DNA of 42,859 nt, taken from assembly GCA_034190085.1 (NCBI GenBank), contig JAXHTS010000053.1, positions 1-42,859 of the forward strand, in the 5' to 3' direction. This document shows, in pieces, positions 27,086-36,898 of the stretch. How positions within the stretch are numbered: position 1 is the first letter of the stretch; every line of letters starts with the position of its first letter. The DNA is from Spirochaetota bacterium (GTDB lineage Bacteria > Spirochaetota > UBA4802 > JAFGDQ01). Position numbers and translations under genes: made by a program. The notes under the pieces were generated by a model. The model ran no database searches, had not been told where the DNA came from, and saw only the letters and a list, made by a program, of their open reading frames with translations.

Positions 27086-27165
27086 TGCATCCGTTAAACG
27101 ACGCGTATTGCGTCTAAAGTAGACTATTCACTAAGGAGTAAGAAATCAGTATTTTTATAACACAT

Positions 27166-28488
27166 ATGCAAAAAATAATTATGTTAATTAAAAAATATAC
27201 ACTGCCCACTGTTCTTATTCTTTTGTTCGTTGTTGATCTCTATGCAGATACACTTGACAGTACGCTGAAGCAGGATTTTACTGCCCAACAGACTATCAAG
27301 ATTCGTTTTGAAGTTAATAAGAGATTATACTCATTTAAAGCTGGAAGATTTAGATTAGAGAAGATCAAAAAAAACAGGGATAAAATAAATAGGATTACTC
27401 AAAGAATAATACCCTGGGCCATAATGGAACATCTTGAACCTGCTGAGGTTGCACGTATTATTGTTTATATGTATCATGCTGATGAGGCAGGTGCCTCCTT
27501 CCAGGATGCGGAAGATCTGATCCCGCTAATAGCACAAAGGGATATCCCTCTTAAAGATTTTATACTGATGGTACAATATAACCGTGAGACAAAAAAAGCG
27601 CAAATACCTGAGGAGATTCGCCAATCTTTTCTGGGTAAGACGGTATTATTGAAATGGGATGGGGTATCAACGCTTACAGGGGGGCGAGGGCTTGTGCTCG
27701 CTCGCAACTCAAAATTAAATATAAATAAGACTGCTTCATTATTGCTAAAAAGACTCCCTCCAAATGGAGCTAAAATCAGTTCTGAAAATCTGGTATCGAT
27801 TATTGAAGATATTATTGGTCAATCGGTGAAGGAAAAGAAATCTCAGGAAATAATGCATAACCTATCCAAGGCTCACAATGTTGTGAACTCTCAGGTAAGT
27901 TCACCTAAAATGTTGAAGGATATTATTGATCATACATATCATGCAGAACACAACATCCAGCATATCAGCAATATCAGCATCCCTAATGATCCCAAGGTCA
28001 ATAAAAAAATTGACCGGGAAAAGGGGATAATACCTGAATTAGAAGATAAGTACTCCAAACCGTCTTATAAGAACTGGAAAATTCTAAACAGAAAAAAATT
28101 ATATCAAACGATAAAGCCCTGGATAGGAACACCATATAAATTCGGCGAGAAGAAGGGGAGGGGTGGTATTGATTGCTCAGGATTCACGAGGATCATTCTT
28201 ATTGATAAAAAAATTGGGGTACCGTCGGATAAAATTCCTCATGGCACGGCAAAACAATCACGATCAGGCGTATTAGTAAAGAGAAAAAGCTTGAGGGAGG
28301 GGGATCTGGTCTTTTTTTCTGCATCACCAAATAGATCAAAGATTACTCATGTGGGGCTTGTGACATCGGCAAAGACCTTCTCACACGCTTCCTCTAGCAG
28401 GGGAGTGATAAACGATAATCTCAGTGCGAAGTGGTGGAGAAAAAGGTTTGTCAAAGGACGACGTCTATTCATAGAAGTTGCTGATTAA
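27166..28488 (+). CDS. secreted NlpC/P60 cell-wall endopeptidase
   Basis: The 440-residue protein has a signal peptide (LPTVLILLFVVDLYADT). Its C-terminal NlpC/P60 domain (residues about 310-437) has PWIGTPYKFGEKKGRGGIDCSGF with nucleophile Cys337, then ITHVGLV with His395 and SHASSSRGV with His407. It would cut peptide stems of peptidoglycan in the periplasm. The long N-terminal part, rich in Lys and helices, is unrecognised and may locate the enzyme. A small GACGC/GCGTC hairpin at 27100-27114 lies just upstream and could end the dehydrogenase transcript. No strong Shine-Dalgarno site is visible before ATG 27166; ATG 27181 is an alternative start. Confidence 0.88.
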   Translation: MQKIIMLIKKYTLPTVLILLFVVDLYADTLDSTLKQDFTAQQTIKIRFEVNKRLYSFKAGRFRLEKIKKNRDKINRITQRIIPWAIMEHLEPAEVARIIVYMYHADEAGASFQDAEDLIPLIAQRDIPLKDFILMVQYNRETKKAQIPEEIRQSFLGKTVLLKWDGVSTLTGGRGLVLARNSKLNINKTASLLLKRLPPNGAKISSENLVSIIEDIIGQSVKEKKSQEIMHNLSKAHNVVNSQVSSPKMLKDIIDHTYHAEHNIQHISNISIPNDPKVNKKIDREKGIIPELEDKYSKPSYKNWKILNRKKLYQTIKPWIGTPYKFGEKKGRGGIDCSGFTRIILIDKKIGVPSDKIPHGTAKQSRSGVLVKRKSLREGDLVFFSASPNRSKITHVGLVTSAKTFSHASSSRGVINDNLSAKWWRKRFVKGRRLFIEVAD

Positions 28489-28672
28489 ATTACCCTCTTT
28501 CTCTATAAAATCTAAGTCAATTAACACCCTTTAACGCGATGATTTTTATATTTTATTCCAAGGTGTAACCTCTAATAAGGGATTATAACCTGAAGTTTGA
28601 CATCGATGGATTTATACCTCTGCTGAAAGCAGCGGTCTTTAAAACTCTAATGAATAGAAGGAGGATGAATAT

Positions 28673-29674
28673 ATGAGCAACGATGCTGAACTTTCACCCG
28701 GTAATATCATGCAAATGGCATGGTCCTTTCATAGAAGCAGAATACTGCTTACAGCATACGAGTTGGACCTATTTACAACCTTAGGCGAAAGCAGTAAATC
28801 CGCAAAAGACGTTGCAGATTCAATTGGGACAGATGAGCGAGCTACTGAGCGCTTGATGAATGCCTTATGCGCAATAGGCATGCTAAATAAAAATGAATCG
28901 ATGTTCTCGAACACGCCCGAAAGCTCACAGTTTCTTGTTAAAGGGAAAAAAAGCTACATAAATGGATTGATGCATACCACACACCTCTGGGACGCATGGG
29001 GCACCCTCACCGAGGCTGTGCGCAATGGCACATCAGTTATAGCTCAGCATATCAATGATAGGGGTGAGGATTGGTTAACCGCATTTATCGCTGCAATGCA
29101 CGAACGCGCAAGCATGCAGGCAAAGGGCATTGTTTCATTGATTGATTTCACAGATGTTTCAACCATACTGGATGTAGGAGGTGGTTCAGGCGCCTATTCA
29201 ATGGCTTTTGTAAATGTGAAGGATAACATAGTAGCCACCGTGTTTGATCTTCCCAATGTGATATCTCTAACAAGGGATTACATAAAAGGTGAGGGGCTTG
29301 CTGACAAAATTGATACAATTGTTGGTGATTACACTACTGACGATCTTGGAAGCGGTTTTGACCTAATATTTTTATCAGCTATCATCCATAGCAATTCCTA
29401 CAAGGAGAACATGAGTTTAATCGAAAAATGCTTCAAGGCCTTGAATCCTAATGGACAGGTTGTTGTACAGGATTTCATTATGTCTGAAGACAGGACAGCT
29501 CCAACCTTTGGAGCCATATTCTCATTGAACATGCTTGTTGCAACATCGTCTGGAGATACCTATACGGAGTCAGATGTAAAGCGATGGATGGAAGATGCCG
29601 GACTCTCTGGCATCATAAAAGAAGATACAGGTATGGGAACATCACTGATGATAGGCAGAAAAATTGCGCCATAA
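28673..29674 (+). CDS. SAM-dependent O-methyltransferase (acetylserotonin-OMT-like, dimerisation plus catalytic domain)
   Basis: The 333-residue protein has an N-terminal winged-helix dimerisation domain (SFHRSRILLTAYELDLFTTL, DERATERLMNALCAIGML) and a Rossmann methyltransferase domain. SAM binding is shown by TILDVGGGSGAYSMAFV, the ATVFDLPNV strand and DTIVGDYTTDDLGSGFDL. An ideal AGGAGG lies before ATG 28673. This family methylates small phenols, polyketides or similar molecules, so it may serve secondary or quinone metabolism. It stands alone, between an NlpC gene and a convergent CoA-transferase gene. I see no link to the RiPP cluster 24 kb away. Confidence 0.87.
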   Translation: MSNDAELSPGNIMQMAWSFHRSRILLTAYELDLFTTLGESSKSAKDVADSIGTDERATERLMNALCAIGMLNKNESMFSNTPESSQFLVKGKKSYINGLMHTTHLWDAWGTLTEAVRNGTSVIAQHINDRGEDWLTAFIAAMHERASMQAKGIVSLIDFTDVSTILDVGGGSGAYSMAFVNVKDNIVATVFDLPNVISLTRDYIKGEGLADKIDTIVGDYTTDDLGSGFDLIFLSAIIHSNSYKENMSLIEKCFKALNPNGQVVVQDFIMSEDRTAPTFGAIFSLNMLVATSSGDTYTESDVKRWMEDAGLSGIIKEDTGMGTSLMIGRKIAP

Positions 29675-29695
29675 AGCAGGTATAGACCTATTAAA

Positions 29696-29734
29696 ATTGG
29701 ACTTCATTGAAAGTACAAACATGTGAAGTCCAAT
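29696..29734. terminator. 11-bp hairpin between convergent genes
   Basis: ATTGGACTTCA (29696-29706) is the exact reverse complement of TGAAGTCCAAT (29724-29734), with a 17-base loop. It lies 22 bases after the O-methyltransferase stop and 71 bases beyond the stop of the convergent gene. It could end transcription from both sides, although the loop is long and no U-run is obvious. Confidence 0.45.
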
Positions 29735-29804
29735 CAACTGAAAATAAATCAGGGTACTCTTGACTCATAAACATAAATTGGATTAAGCATAAGAAGAATA
29801 GTTA

Positions 29805-31703
29805 TTAGAGCTTGCCCCAAAGCTTGGATTTTTTGGGTTTTGATCCTTCTTCCGATTCCTGTGTTAAGGGGATGGTGAGATGATATACACCATGATCGAC
29901 CTTGGTCTTGTAGGGTATATTAGCCTTTTCCAAAACATGCAGCATGGACTTGTTAGAAGAGAGTATGTCAGCGGTTAGAGCCTCAATATTTCGCTCTTTG
30001 GCTATCTCGATTAAACGCTTGAGAAGATAAGAGGCAATACCTCGATTCTGGTATCCTTCATCAACTACAAAAGCCAAATCAGCACATCTTTTATCAGGCC
30101 ACATAACATATCTCCCCTCTGCTATTATTGTTCCATAACCAGAATCTCCAACCACACCCACTAAAGAGAGTATATCGTGATGATCTACATTAACATAAAG
30201 CTGCATCTTATAATGGGGCATGGCCTTCATTGGAGAAAAATATCTATAATATATGGCCTTATCAGAGAATCTATAGAAGAGCCTGCGCATCTGTTCTTCA
30301 TCCGATGGCAATATGGGACGAAATTTTACCATCAAATCCCCTGGAAACATTTTTGTTTCAATAAGCTCATTGGGATAATGGGTTGCTGACTCAGGAATAT
30401 ATATCTGATCCTTATAAATAAGATTCATATCCTTAGCCTGATTGATCAATTCTTCACGATAATCTGGATGTGCTATATCGATTAGAGCCATTGCCCTCTG
30501 GCGAACTGTGCGTCCCCTAAGGGCTGCAATGCCATTCTCCGTAACAACATAGTCGATTAAATTGCGTCCTGCCAAGGAATCCTGATAGTCCTTTAATATG
30601 GGAAGGATGTTTGATTCAAGGTTTCGATTGCGAGAGGGCAGAGCTATAACTATTTTACCACCCTCAGACATAGATACACCGGATAGATAATCCTGAGACT
30701 CGCCAGGCCCTGCAGAAATGCGCCCTCGTCCTGTATGAAAGGCCACCTCCCCTGTCAGGTCTACCTGACGCGATGGGAATATCATGATAAAATTATCTTG
30801 CTTGGCAATCTCTTTTGGATCCGCAACAACATCAATCCCTTGAAACTCAACTAATGGATTTTTGTGCAACCAGTCATAAAGTTCCCGTGTTCCATATGCA
30901 TAGGATACAACGCTTCTCCCAAGGAAGGACCCCTTGCGTTGATTTGTGACAGCCCCACTCTTGATCAGATCCATAATGGCATCAGTAACGAAAGCGGAAT
31001 GTATGCCCAATTCACGCTTGTTTGTAAGCTGCTTAGCCAAAGCCTCATAAAGCGAACCCAAGGAAAATGCAACACAACTCCCATCATTGACCAATTCTGC
31101 GATATTCTTAGCCACTCCATCGAATACAGGATGAATGTTGGGTCTAGAAATCTCAATTACAGGATCACTACTCTCAACAAAGCAATCGAATGCGTCTACC
31201 GGAATCAATGTATTCCCCAATGTATAAGGCACCTCAGGATTGATCTCGCCCACAGAAAAGGACGCTTGTTCGATTGCCTGACGCGCTGCATCAACCGATA
31301 CACCTAAACTAACATAACCCCTGTCATCAGGAAGAGAAATCTGTACAAAAGCTATATCTATCTGCAGGGTTTCTGAACTTATAAGAGACGGGATCTTTGA
31401 AAAACGCGCAGGTATAAGATCCACCCTGCCCTCGGCTATTGCGCTATATGCAACCCAACCAGCAAAAAAGGTTTTGAGACGAAAGGAGTCCGGATACTTC
31501 TCCTCAATGGAAACAGTATCGCCTATACTCACGAGCTGAATGAGTTCAACATCCATGATGTTGCCCTCTTCTGAAGTCAACATGCTCTTTATTAGAGTTC
31601 GAGGCTCACCAGTACCGGTGCTTAAAAACAAGCTATCCCCCGGTTTTATCCTTCTAATCACCTCATCAACATCTACAATTTTTTCTCTCCAACCTTCACT
31701 CAT
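29805..31703 (-). CDS. acetyl-CoA hydrolase/CoA-transferase fused to a GNAT acetyltransferase domain
   Basis: The 632-residue protein has an N-terminal CoA-transferase of the acetyl-CoA hydrolase / 4-hydroxybutyrate CoA-transferase type (residues about 1-430), with the glutamate-bearing motif YVVTENGIAALRG and RAMALIDIAHPDYREEL. A GNAT domain follows (about 455-600), with the acetyl-CoA-binding block YQNRGIASYLLKRL. It probably moves CoA between short acids or hydrolyses acyl-CoA; the GNAT part may acetylate a lysine for control. ATG 31703 is placed best, six bases after GGGGA; TTG 31709 and ATG 31706 are alternatives. This fusion type is known in other bacteria. Confidence 0.87.
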   Translation of the reverse strand: MSEGWREKIVDVDEVIRRIKPGDSLFLSTGTGEPRTLIKSMLTSEEGNIMDVELIQLVSIGDTVSIEEKYPDSFRLKTFFAGWVAYSAIAEGRVDLIPARFSKIPSLISSETLQIDIAFVQISLPDDRGYVSLGVSVDAARQAIEQASFSVGEINPEVPYTLGNTLIPVDAFDCFVESSDPVIEISRPNIHPVFDGVAKNIAELVNDGSCVAFSLGSLYEALAKQLTNKRELGIHSAFVTDAIMDLIKSGAVTNQRKGSFLGRSVVSYAYGTRELYDWLHKNPLVEFQGIDVVADPKEIAKQDNFIMIFPSRQVDLTGEVAFHTGRGRISAGPGESQDYLSGVSMSEGGKIVIALPSRNRNLESNILPILKDYQDSLAGRNLIDYVVTENGIAALRGRTVRQRAMALIDIAHPDYREELINQAKDMNLIYKDQIYIPESATHYPNELIETKMFPGDLMVKFRPILPSDEEQMRRLFYRFSDKAIYYRYFSPMKAMPHYKMQLYVNVDHHDILSLVGVVGDSGYGTIIAEGRYVMWPDKRCADLAFVVDEGYQNRGIASYLLKRLIEIAKERNIEALTADILSSNKSMLHVLEKANIPYKTKVDHGVYHLTIPLTQESEEGSKPKKSKLWGKL

Positions 31704-32107
31704 CATCAATCCCCGAAAAGGATAAGAGTATACTTAACATCACATACAATTCATAATATAATTAAATCCCACCATTTAAGGGTATCACAGTTCTTTCCAT
31801 AAGTCAACTCAACTCTGTTATTCGCCTTACATTTCACATCCTCATTCATCAAAACCAATTTTTATATGATTCATATAATTTTCAAGGTTAGTACTGAGTC
31901 CTTATTGTGGGGCAGGCATCATTATGGTTGATATCAATAATCCTTTATCAAATAATTAAATGTGTAGATGACTATATGTGTTGCAGGAATGCTAAAGTCA
32001 TTAGCAACCTTCAGTTCATGCTCATCCATAGCACCTGAGCATTTTCAAATACCTATCAGGTTCATAATGAAATTTATTACAGCTTTTTATATATCTCATT
32101 ATAATTT
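31704..32107. other. about 400-base intergenic region
   Basis: The gap lies between two minus-strand genes and holds the presumed promoter of the CoA-transferase gene. On the minus strand, 31934-32029 opens a 31-codon frame (MDEHELKVANDF...) with no ribosome site. A stop lies just above it, so it is at best a gene fragment. Confidence 0.35.
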
Positions 32108-32764
32108 TTATAAGCATTGTTTCAGATACTCAAATAGTGTTTCGTGATCTTCAAATACTCTATCTGCTTCACTTAAAAAAGATGCTGAGAGGGAGGTTGC
32201 TATTGCATAACAACAGAGATCGGCTCTCTTGGCTGAAAGGATTCCAAGCGGCGCATTTTCAATTGCTAGAGAATCATCTGGACTAACGCGCAATTTCCCC
32301 ATCGCCTTGATGTATGGCTCTGGATTAGGTTTGCCATTTTTTATATCATCTACTGTTACTATTACGTCAAAATATTTTTCCATCCCTTCGGGTATAACAT
32401 GCGCTACAGATCTTCTCAAGGAACCGGTAACCAAAGAGAGAAGAATTTTCTTGCAGGTTAAATAGTCCAATATTTCCCTAACAAAGGGGAAAACGTCTAT
32501 CTCAAATCCTTCGAATATTCTTAATTTCTCTTCTAGGAGGTTAATGAGTTCATTATTCTTTGGTGGGGTTAATCCATATTGATTAAATATATCCTTGATT
32601 GAATCAATGCCCGGCATCCCCTCCCTTCTGAAAATATCCTTTTCGGATATTGATATGCCATATTCCGCAAATACTGTCTGCCACGATCGTGCATGATATC
32701 TCATGGAATCCACAATAACCCCATCCATATCGAAATGTATAGCCTTATATTTTTTCATTTTCAA
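32108..32764 (-). CDS. HAD-superfamily phosphatase (beta-phosphoglucomutase-like)
   Basis: The 218-residue protein has the HAD nucleophile motif HFDMDGVIVDS (Asp-x-Asp), a helical cap of the phosphoglucomutase type, motif II SLVTGSL, the catalytic Lys region DIKNGKPNPEPYI, and motif IV DSLAIENAPLGI with acidic residues. It dephosphorylates, or isomerises, a small phosphorylated compound; the substrate cannot be told. The second Met of MKMKK could be the real start. It is 74 bases downstream of the ddl gene on the same strand and may share its transcript. Confidence 0.87.
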   Translation of the reverse strand: MKMKKYKAIHFDMDGVIVDSMRYHARSWQTVFAEYGISISEKDIFRREGMPGIDSIKDIFNQYGLTPPKNNELINLLEEKLRIFEGFEIDVFPFVREILDYLTCKKILLSLVTGSLRRSVAHVIPEGMEKYFDVIVTVDDIKNGKPNPEPYIKAMGKLRVSPDDSLAIENAPLGILSAKRADLCCYAIATSLSASFLSEADRVFEDHETLFEYLKQCL

Positions 32765-32838
32765 TAATTTTTCAAATTCTTCCTAAATCTCATCTTCTAC
32801 TAATTCATCCATCAACAGGATTCATACTCAAATCATCT

Positions 32839-33933
32839 CTAATAACTCTTTATTTTCACCCTCTCTTGATGACTCTGAAAGGCTAAAGTAATCAGTTTAT
32901 CAATCAAATCACTATAGCTTAATCCAGCACTCTCCCACAATTTTGGATACATGCTTATGTTTGTAAATCCTGGTATCGTGTTTATCTCATTGATATAATA
33001 TGCGCTCTCATCCTTCTCTACAAAAAAGTCAACCCTTGCCATTCCCCTGCAACATAGAATTCTATAGGCTTCCCCTGCTGTCTGCCTAATTTCATCAGCT
33101 AGCTCTTTGCTAATCTGAGCCGGAATCCTCAATTCTGCCCCATCAGGGTCAATATACTTAGCCTCATATGAATAGAATTCATGATGTGGAATGATTTCAC
33201 CCAACATTGAAACCTCAGGGAAATGATTTCCCAAAACAGCGCACTCTATTTCTCTACAGTTAATACTCTTCTCAATAATAACAGTATTGTCAAAGGTGAA
33301 GGAGTATTTTATAGCCGCTAAAAGCTCATTTTCCTCACTAACCTTCATTACACCAACAGAAGAGCCAGTATTTGAGGGTTTTACAAAAAGTGGCAAACCT
33401 AACTCTTCAACGATCATTTCAACGTTATTGGAATAATTACACCATTCCATACTACTAAGAAAAATCCATGGGACTACGGGGATGTTGGCATCCCTTAATA
33501 GCCTCTTTGTCACATCCTTATCCATTGCCACAACCGAACCCTTGACATCAGCGCCAACATATGGAACCATGGCAAGTTCCAGAAGCCCCTGAATCTTTCC
33601 ATCCTCACAGAAACTCCCATGAATAACTGGAAAAACAACATCCAGTTCTATTTTTTCATTATTATCTAAATTGTATAGGTTAAGTTTCATGTCATCTTCA
33701 AAATGATTGACAAACCATCTTCCTCTCCTCTTTAACGCCAACACTTTACCGAAGTTCTTATCAATTTCAATCACAGGCTCTTCCTGTACATACCACTTGC
33801 CATCCCTATCAATGCCAACCGCAATTATTTCATACTTATCTTTATCAATCGCTGAAACTACTGAAGCGGCAGAACATAGTGAAACATCATGTTCAAGTGA
33901 TCTACCTCCATACAATATTCCAATCCGTATCAT
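32839..33933 (-). CDS. ddl: D-alanine--D-alanine ligase
   Basis: Ddl joins two D-Ala with ATP for peptidoglycan precursors. The 364-residue protein starts MIRIGILYGGRSLEHDVSL, the canonical N-terminus. Further blocks are VVFPVIHGSFCEDGKIQGLLEL, VAMDKDVTKRLL, LPLFVKPSNTGSSVGVMKV (ATP-grasp loop), EIECAVLG, YSYEAKYID with the Tyr seen in D-Ala-D-Ala ligases rather than D-Ala-D-Lac enzymes, and YYINEINTIPGFTNISMYPKLW. The ORF extends to 33963, but 33933 fits the family start. An AGGGG eleven bases upstream or an AAGGGT very close to the ATG may serve as ribosome site. Confidence 0.94.
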   Translation of the reverse strand: MIRIGILYGGRSLEHDVSLCSAASVVSAIDKDKYEIIAVGIDRDGKWYVQEEPVIEIDKNFGKVLALKRRGRWFVNHFEDDMKLNLYNLDNNEKIELDVVFPVIHGSFCEDGKIQGLLELAMVPYVGADVKGSVVAMDKDVTKRLLRDANIPVVPWIFLSSMEWCNYSNNVEMIVEELGLPLFVKPSNTGSSVGVMKVSEENELLAAIKYSFTFDNTVIIEKSINCREIECAVLGNHFPEVSMLGEIIPHHEFYSYEAKYIDPDGAELRIPAQISKELADEIRQTAGEAYRILCCRGMARVDFFVEKDESAYYINEINTIPGFTNISMYPKLWESAGLSYSDLIDKLITLAFQSHQERVKIKSY

Positions 33934-34065
33934 ACCCTTAATGATTCCCCTATGATTATCCACACAAAGGTAGCAATTAATAACACTTATCCATGCTATC
34001 TGTATGAGAACATATGTATGGCGCTATTCTCACACTTATTATGCATATCTTTGCTAATGCAAACG

Positions 34066-35274
34066 TTAGCCGATAAACTCATCATGAATTACCTGTGATG
34101 CCAGCTCAACATGCTTACCATCAATTACACATGAAATCCCAATCTCAGAGGTTGAGATCATTTCAATATTTATGTTATTATTAGACAAAACCTTAAACAT
34201 CCTTCCTGCAATCCCATAAGAAGAAAGCATTCCAACACCAACTGCAGATACAATTGCTATATCCTCTTTATAATCTATCGAGCTTTCCACTAATTCCTTT
34301 CCCAACTTTTCACATAACTCAAGCGTACACTTAAGATCGCTCTTTAATACTGTGAAGGATATTGATGCCATTTCATCAATACCTGTTGACTGTACTATCA
34401 TATTAACATTAATTTTATTTTCGCCTAGCTTTTCAAATAGATCCGCAGCAACTCCAGGTATATCTGGAATATTCCGTAGTGTAACCTTCGCTTCATCTAC
34501 TTTTGAGGTTATGCCACTAATTACATACTTTTCCATTACACCCTCCCTGGGCATGACAATTGTGCCTTCATCATATGATAAACTGGATCGAACATGTAAC
34601 CTCACATTATACTTTTTTGCAAACTCAACAGCCCTGGAATGCAAAACATTGGCCCCAAGCCTTGCAAGCTCCAACATCTCATCATAGCTGATCTCTTTCA
34701 GCTTTTTGGGTTTAGAGATGATTCTTGGATCAGCTGTATATATACCATCAACATCAGTATATATCTCACAATCCGATATTCCTAGAACAGACGCAAAAGC
34801 GACAGCAGATGTATCTGTTCCCCCCCTTCCCAAGGTGGTAATATTCTCCTCTTCATCAATGCCTTGGAATCCCGCTACAATAACAACCCTATTATTTTGG
34901 AGTGAATTTTCAATCCTCTCAGTAGAGATTCTCTGTATCCGAGCATTGGAAAAATTTCCATCAGTAATTACCCTCACTTGGGAACCTGTATATGATATTG
35001 CATCAATACCAATTTCATGAAGAGCCATAGCCAACAAGGCGACAGAGACCTGTTCGCCTGTTGAGAGAAGCATATCCATTTCCCGTTTGCTAGGGTTCTC
35101 ACTGATCTCATATGCGAGTTCAACCAGAGAATCGGTAGTCTTCCCCATTGCAGACACAACTGTAACTACAGAATAATCATTAACAACATAATCCTTTATC
35201 CTTTTAGCAACAGCCTTAATCCTCTCTGCTGATCCTACAGAGGTTCCTCCATATTTCTGCACAACCTTTTTCAT
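34066..35274 (-). CDS. lysC: aspartate kinase
   Basis: Aspartate kinase makes aspartyl phosphate, the first step to lysine, threonine, methionine and meso-diaminopimelate. The 402-residue protein has the N-terminal QKYGGTSVGS signature, GFQGIDEEENITTLGRGGTDTSAV, and EIYTDVDGIYTADPRII as the kinase domain. Two ACT domains follow (residues about 260-400: GITSKVDEAKVTLRNIPDIPGVA and IVSAVGVGMLSSYGIAGRMF), which bind amino-acid inhibitors. Its length equals the monofunctional class with internal regulatory start sites. It is a separate gene about 130 bases upstream of ddl on the same strand. Confidence 0.94.
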   Translation of the reverse strand: MKKVVQKYGGTSVGSAERIKAVAKRIKDYVVNDYSVVTVVSAMGKTTDSLVELAYEISENPSKREMDMLLSTGEQVSVALLAMALHEIGIDAISYTGSQVRVITDGNFSNARIQRISTERIENSLQNNRVVIVAGFQGIDEEENITTLGRGGTDTSAVAFASVLGISDCEIYTDVDGIYTADPRIISKPKKLKEISYDEMLELARLGANVLHSRAVEFAKKYNVRLHVRSSLSYDEGTIVMPREGVMEKYVISGITSKVDEAKVTLRNIPDIPGVAADLFEKLGENKINVNMIVQSTGIDEMASISFTVLKSDLKCTLELCEKLGKELVESSIDYKEDIAIVSAVGVGMLSSYGIAGRMFKVLSNNNINIEMISTSEIGISCVIDGKHVELASQVIHDEFIG

Positions 35275-35311
35275 TCTATATATCTTATAGATAAACTTTC
35301 TGTTCTATATA

Positions 35312-36898
35312 TCAAATTCCTGGCACACTCAACGTCTGACCTGCATGCTCCAATCCAATGGTTATTTGTCCAATTAGTTCAAAATCTCCCGGCAATTCTC
35401 CTGACTCATTGCCATTAACTGAGCGATAAATACTATAGGTTTTCCCAACAGGGACATTTTCCAGAATAAAGGTATTGTCAGAATCCTCTACCCATGTTGC
35501 TAATGTTGGAATCTTATAACTACTTAGTCTGAAATTATAATCTTTCCATCCTTCTTCATAACCGATATACTCCTTTTCCTCGCTGCTATTACAGACATCA
35601 CAATTTACACAAGCTTCAGAGTCATCACATTCAACACAATCTACACAATCCACAAAATTGTTATAATCTTCCTTATATTTCTCAAATTTGAGATGATATT
35701 CTAAAATGGATTCAAGGTCACTCGATATACCTTGATTAGGTAGCTTTGGTTCATTGACACCCAACCCGTCCGATCCCGGTCTAGTCCTATCAGCAGCAAT
35801 ATATTCGCCAATATCATGATCACCATCAATTGCAACGACATAGCAATTGTTTATTCCAGCGTCCCCAGTCAATGTGGCGGTCTTGCCTATAACATAGGTT
35901 CTGGCAACCGCTAACACATTCCCTCCAATTACTAACTCATCCCTTTTCACGTCTCTAAGCCAATCAGAGAGCGCATAATAATGTCTTACATAGTGAAGAC
36001 CATCCTCACTACCATAATAATCATATTCATACTTCTTAAGAAAATTTTTAATAACAATCCGAATCTCAAGCACTGTGGCTTCATTGTTAATATCGAAAAT
36101 TAAACCATCCTCAATAGATATAACCATAGGGAATACTCTGTTTATGCTATTGTAATAATTGAGAAGGCTATCATAATATGTATTAACCTGTAACCAATTA
36201 AAATCAAATCCGATAACGGTCTCTTCACGAAAAATTGATTCAAGATTTTTATTAAATATCCATTCGCCCATATTGTTAAATTCATCATCATCATCCACGA
36301 GATAATATTCCTTACTACCGTCAAATATCATCTTTCGGATATATAATTTAATATACTGCCATGGAAACATCGGTCTAATATCATCGTTCTCATACAACAC
36401 GCCAGTGCCATTAAAAAAGGATTCAACATCATTCAAAGGAAAGGTGTAAGTTTTTCTATAATTGGCAAACAATTGTTGATGATTCCCAGTAGTGTCAACA
36501 ATTTTCAGTTCAGCAATATCAAGCATAAATACGTCTGGCCTTACCATTGGTGAGGGATGAGTTTGATCTGAGGAATCGATAAAGTCATCAACGGAATCAT
36601 CTTGGGGATAATTCCCATTCCATGGACGTGGATTGTTCGATTCATAAGTTCCCTTTAATACAACCTTAAGCCTATTTGTCGCCAACTCATCGAATAATGG
36701 TTTCTCGCCGCACCCGATGATACCAACAATCACAACAAAATGAACAAAAATCAGTATAATAAGGCATTTAAGCGTTGCAGCTTTCCATGGAGTAAATAAT
36801 TTGCTATGTAAAATTAGTATTTTCAATAATTTAAACATATTTAAATATTTAAAAAATTCAAGCAAAAAGATTATACCTTTGAATACGTATCTTACCAT
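35312..36898 (-). CDS. hypothetical lipoprotein with a Cys cluster
   Basis: I do not recognise this 528-residue protein. Its N-terminus has a long signal region ending in a lipobox (VVIVGIIGC, Cys near residue 63), unusually late; an internal Met at residue 21 would shorten it. The mature part has several beta-rich segments (TYKVVLKGTYES-like strand, FMLDIAELKIVDT). Near residue 420 there is a Cys cluster of the form CxxCxxCx5CxxCxxC (VDCVDCVECDDSEACVNC...). The C-terminus contains DNTFILENVPVGKTYSIY, resembling Cna-B/SpaA-type surface modules. ATG 36898 overlaps the stop of the barrel-like gene by one base, so the two are translationally coupled. Confidence 0.65.
   Translation of the reverse strand: MVRYVFKGIIFLLEFFKYLNMFKLLKILILHSKLFTPWKAATLKCLIILIFVHFVVIVGIIGCGEKPLFDELATNRLKVVLKGTYESNNPRPWNGNYPQDDSVDDFIDSSDQTHPSPMVRPDVFMLDIAELKIVDTTGNHQQLFANYRKTYTFPLNDVESFFNGTGVLYENDDIRPMFPWQYIKLYIRKMIFDGSKEYYLVDDDDEFNNMGEWIFNKNLESIFREETVIGFDFNWLQVNTYYDSLLNYYNSINRVFPMVISIEDGLIFDINNEATVLEIRIVIKNFLKKYEYDYYGSEDGLHYVRHYYALSDWLRDVKRDELVIGGNVLAVARTYVIGKTATLTGDAGINNCYVVAIDGDHDIGEYIAADRTRPGSDGLGVNEPKLPNQGISSDLESILEYHLKFEKYKEDYNNFVDCVDCVECDDSEACVNCDVCNSSEEKEYIGYEEGWKDYNFRLSSYKIPTLATWVEDSDNTFILENVPVGKTYSIYRSVNGNESGELPGDFELIGQITIGLEHAGQTLSVPGI

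Noticed and set aside
30864-31307. 147-codon plus-strand frame opposite the CoA-transferase gene
   Set aside because: It is the shadow of a well-conserved minus-strand gene and has no protein-like motifs.
29805-31703. GNAT domain fused to CoA-transferase as a new architecture
   Set aside because: This fusion is already known in other bacteria, so I list it as a feature only.
31934-32029. 31-codon minus-strand frame (MDEHELKVANDF...)
   Set aside because: No ribosome site and a stop just above; at most a fragment of a lost gene, too short to support.
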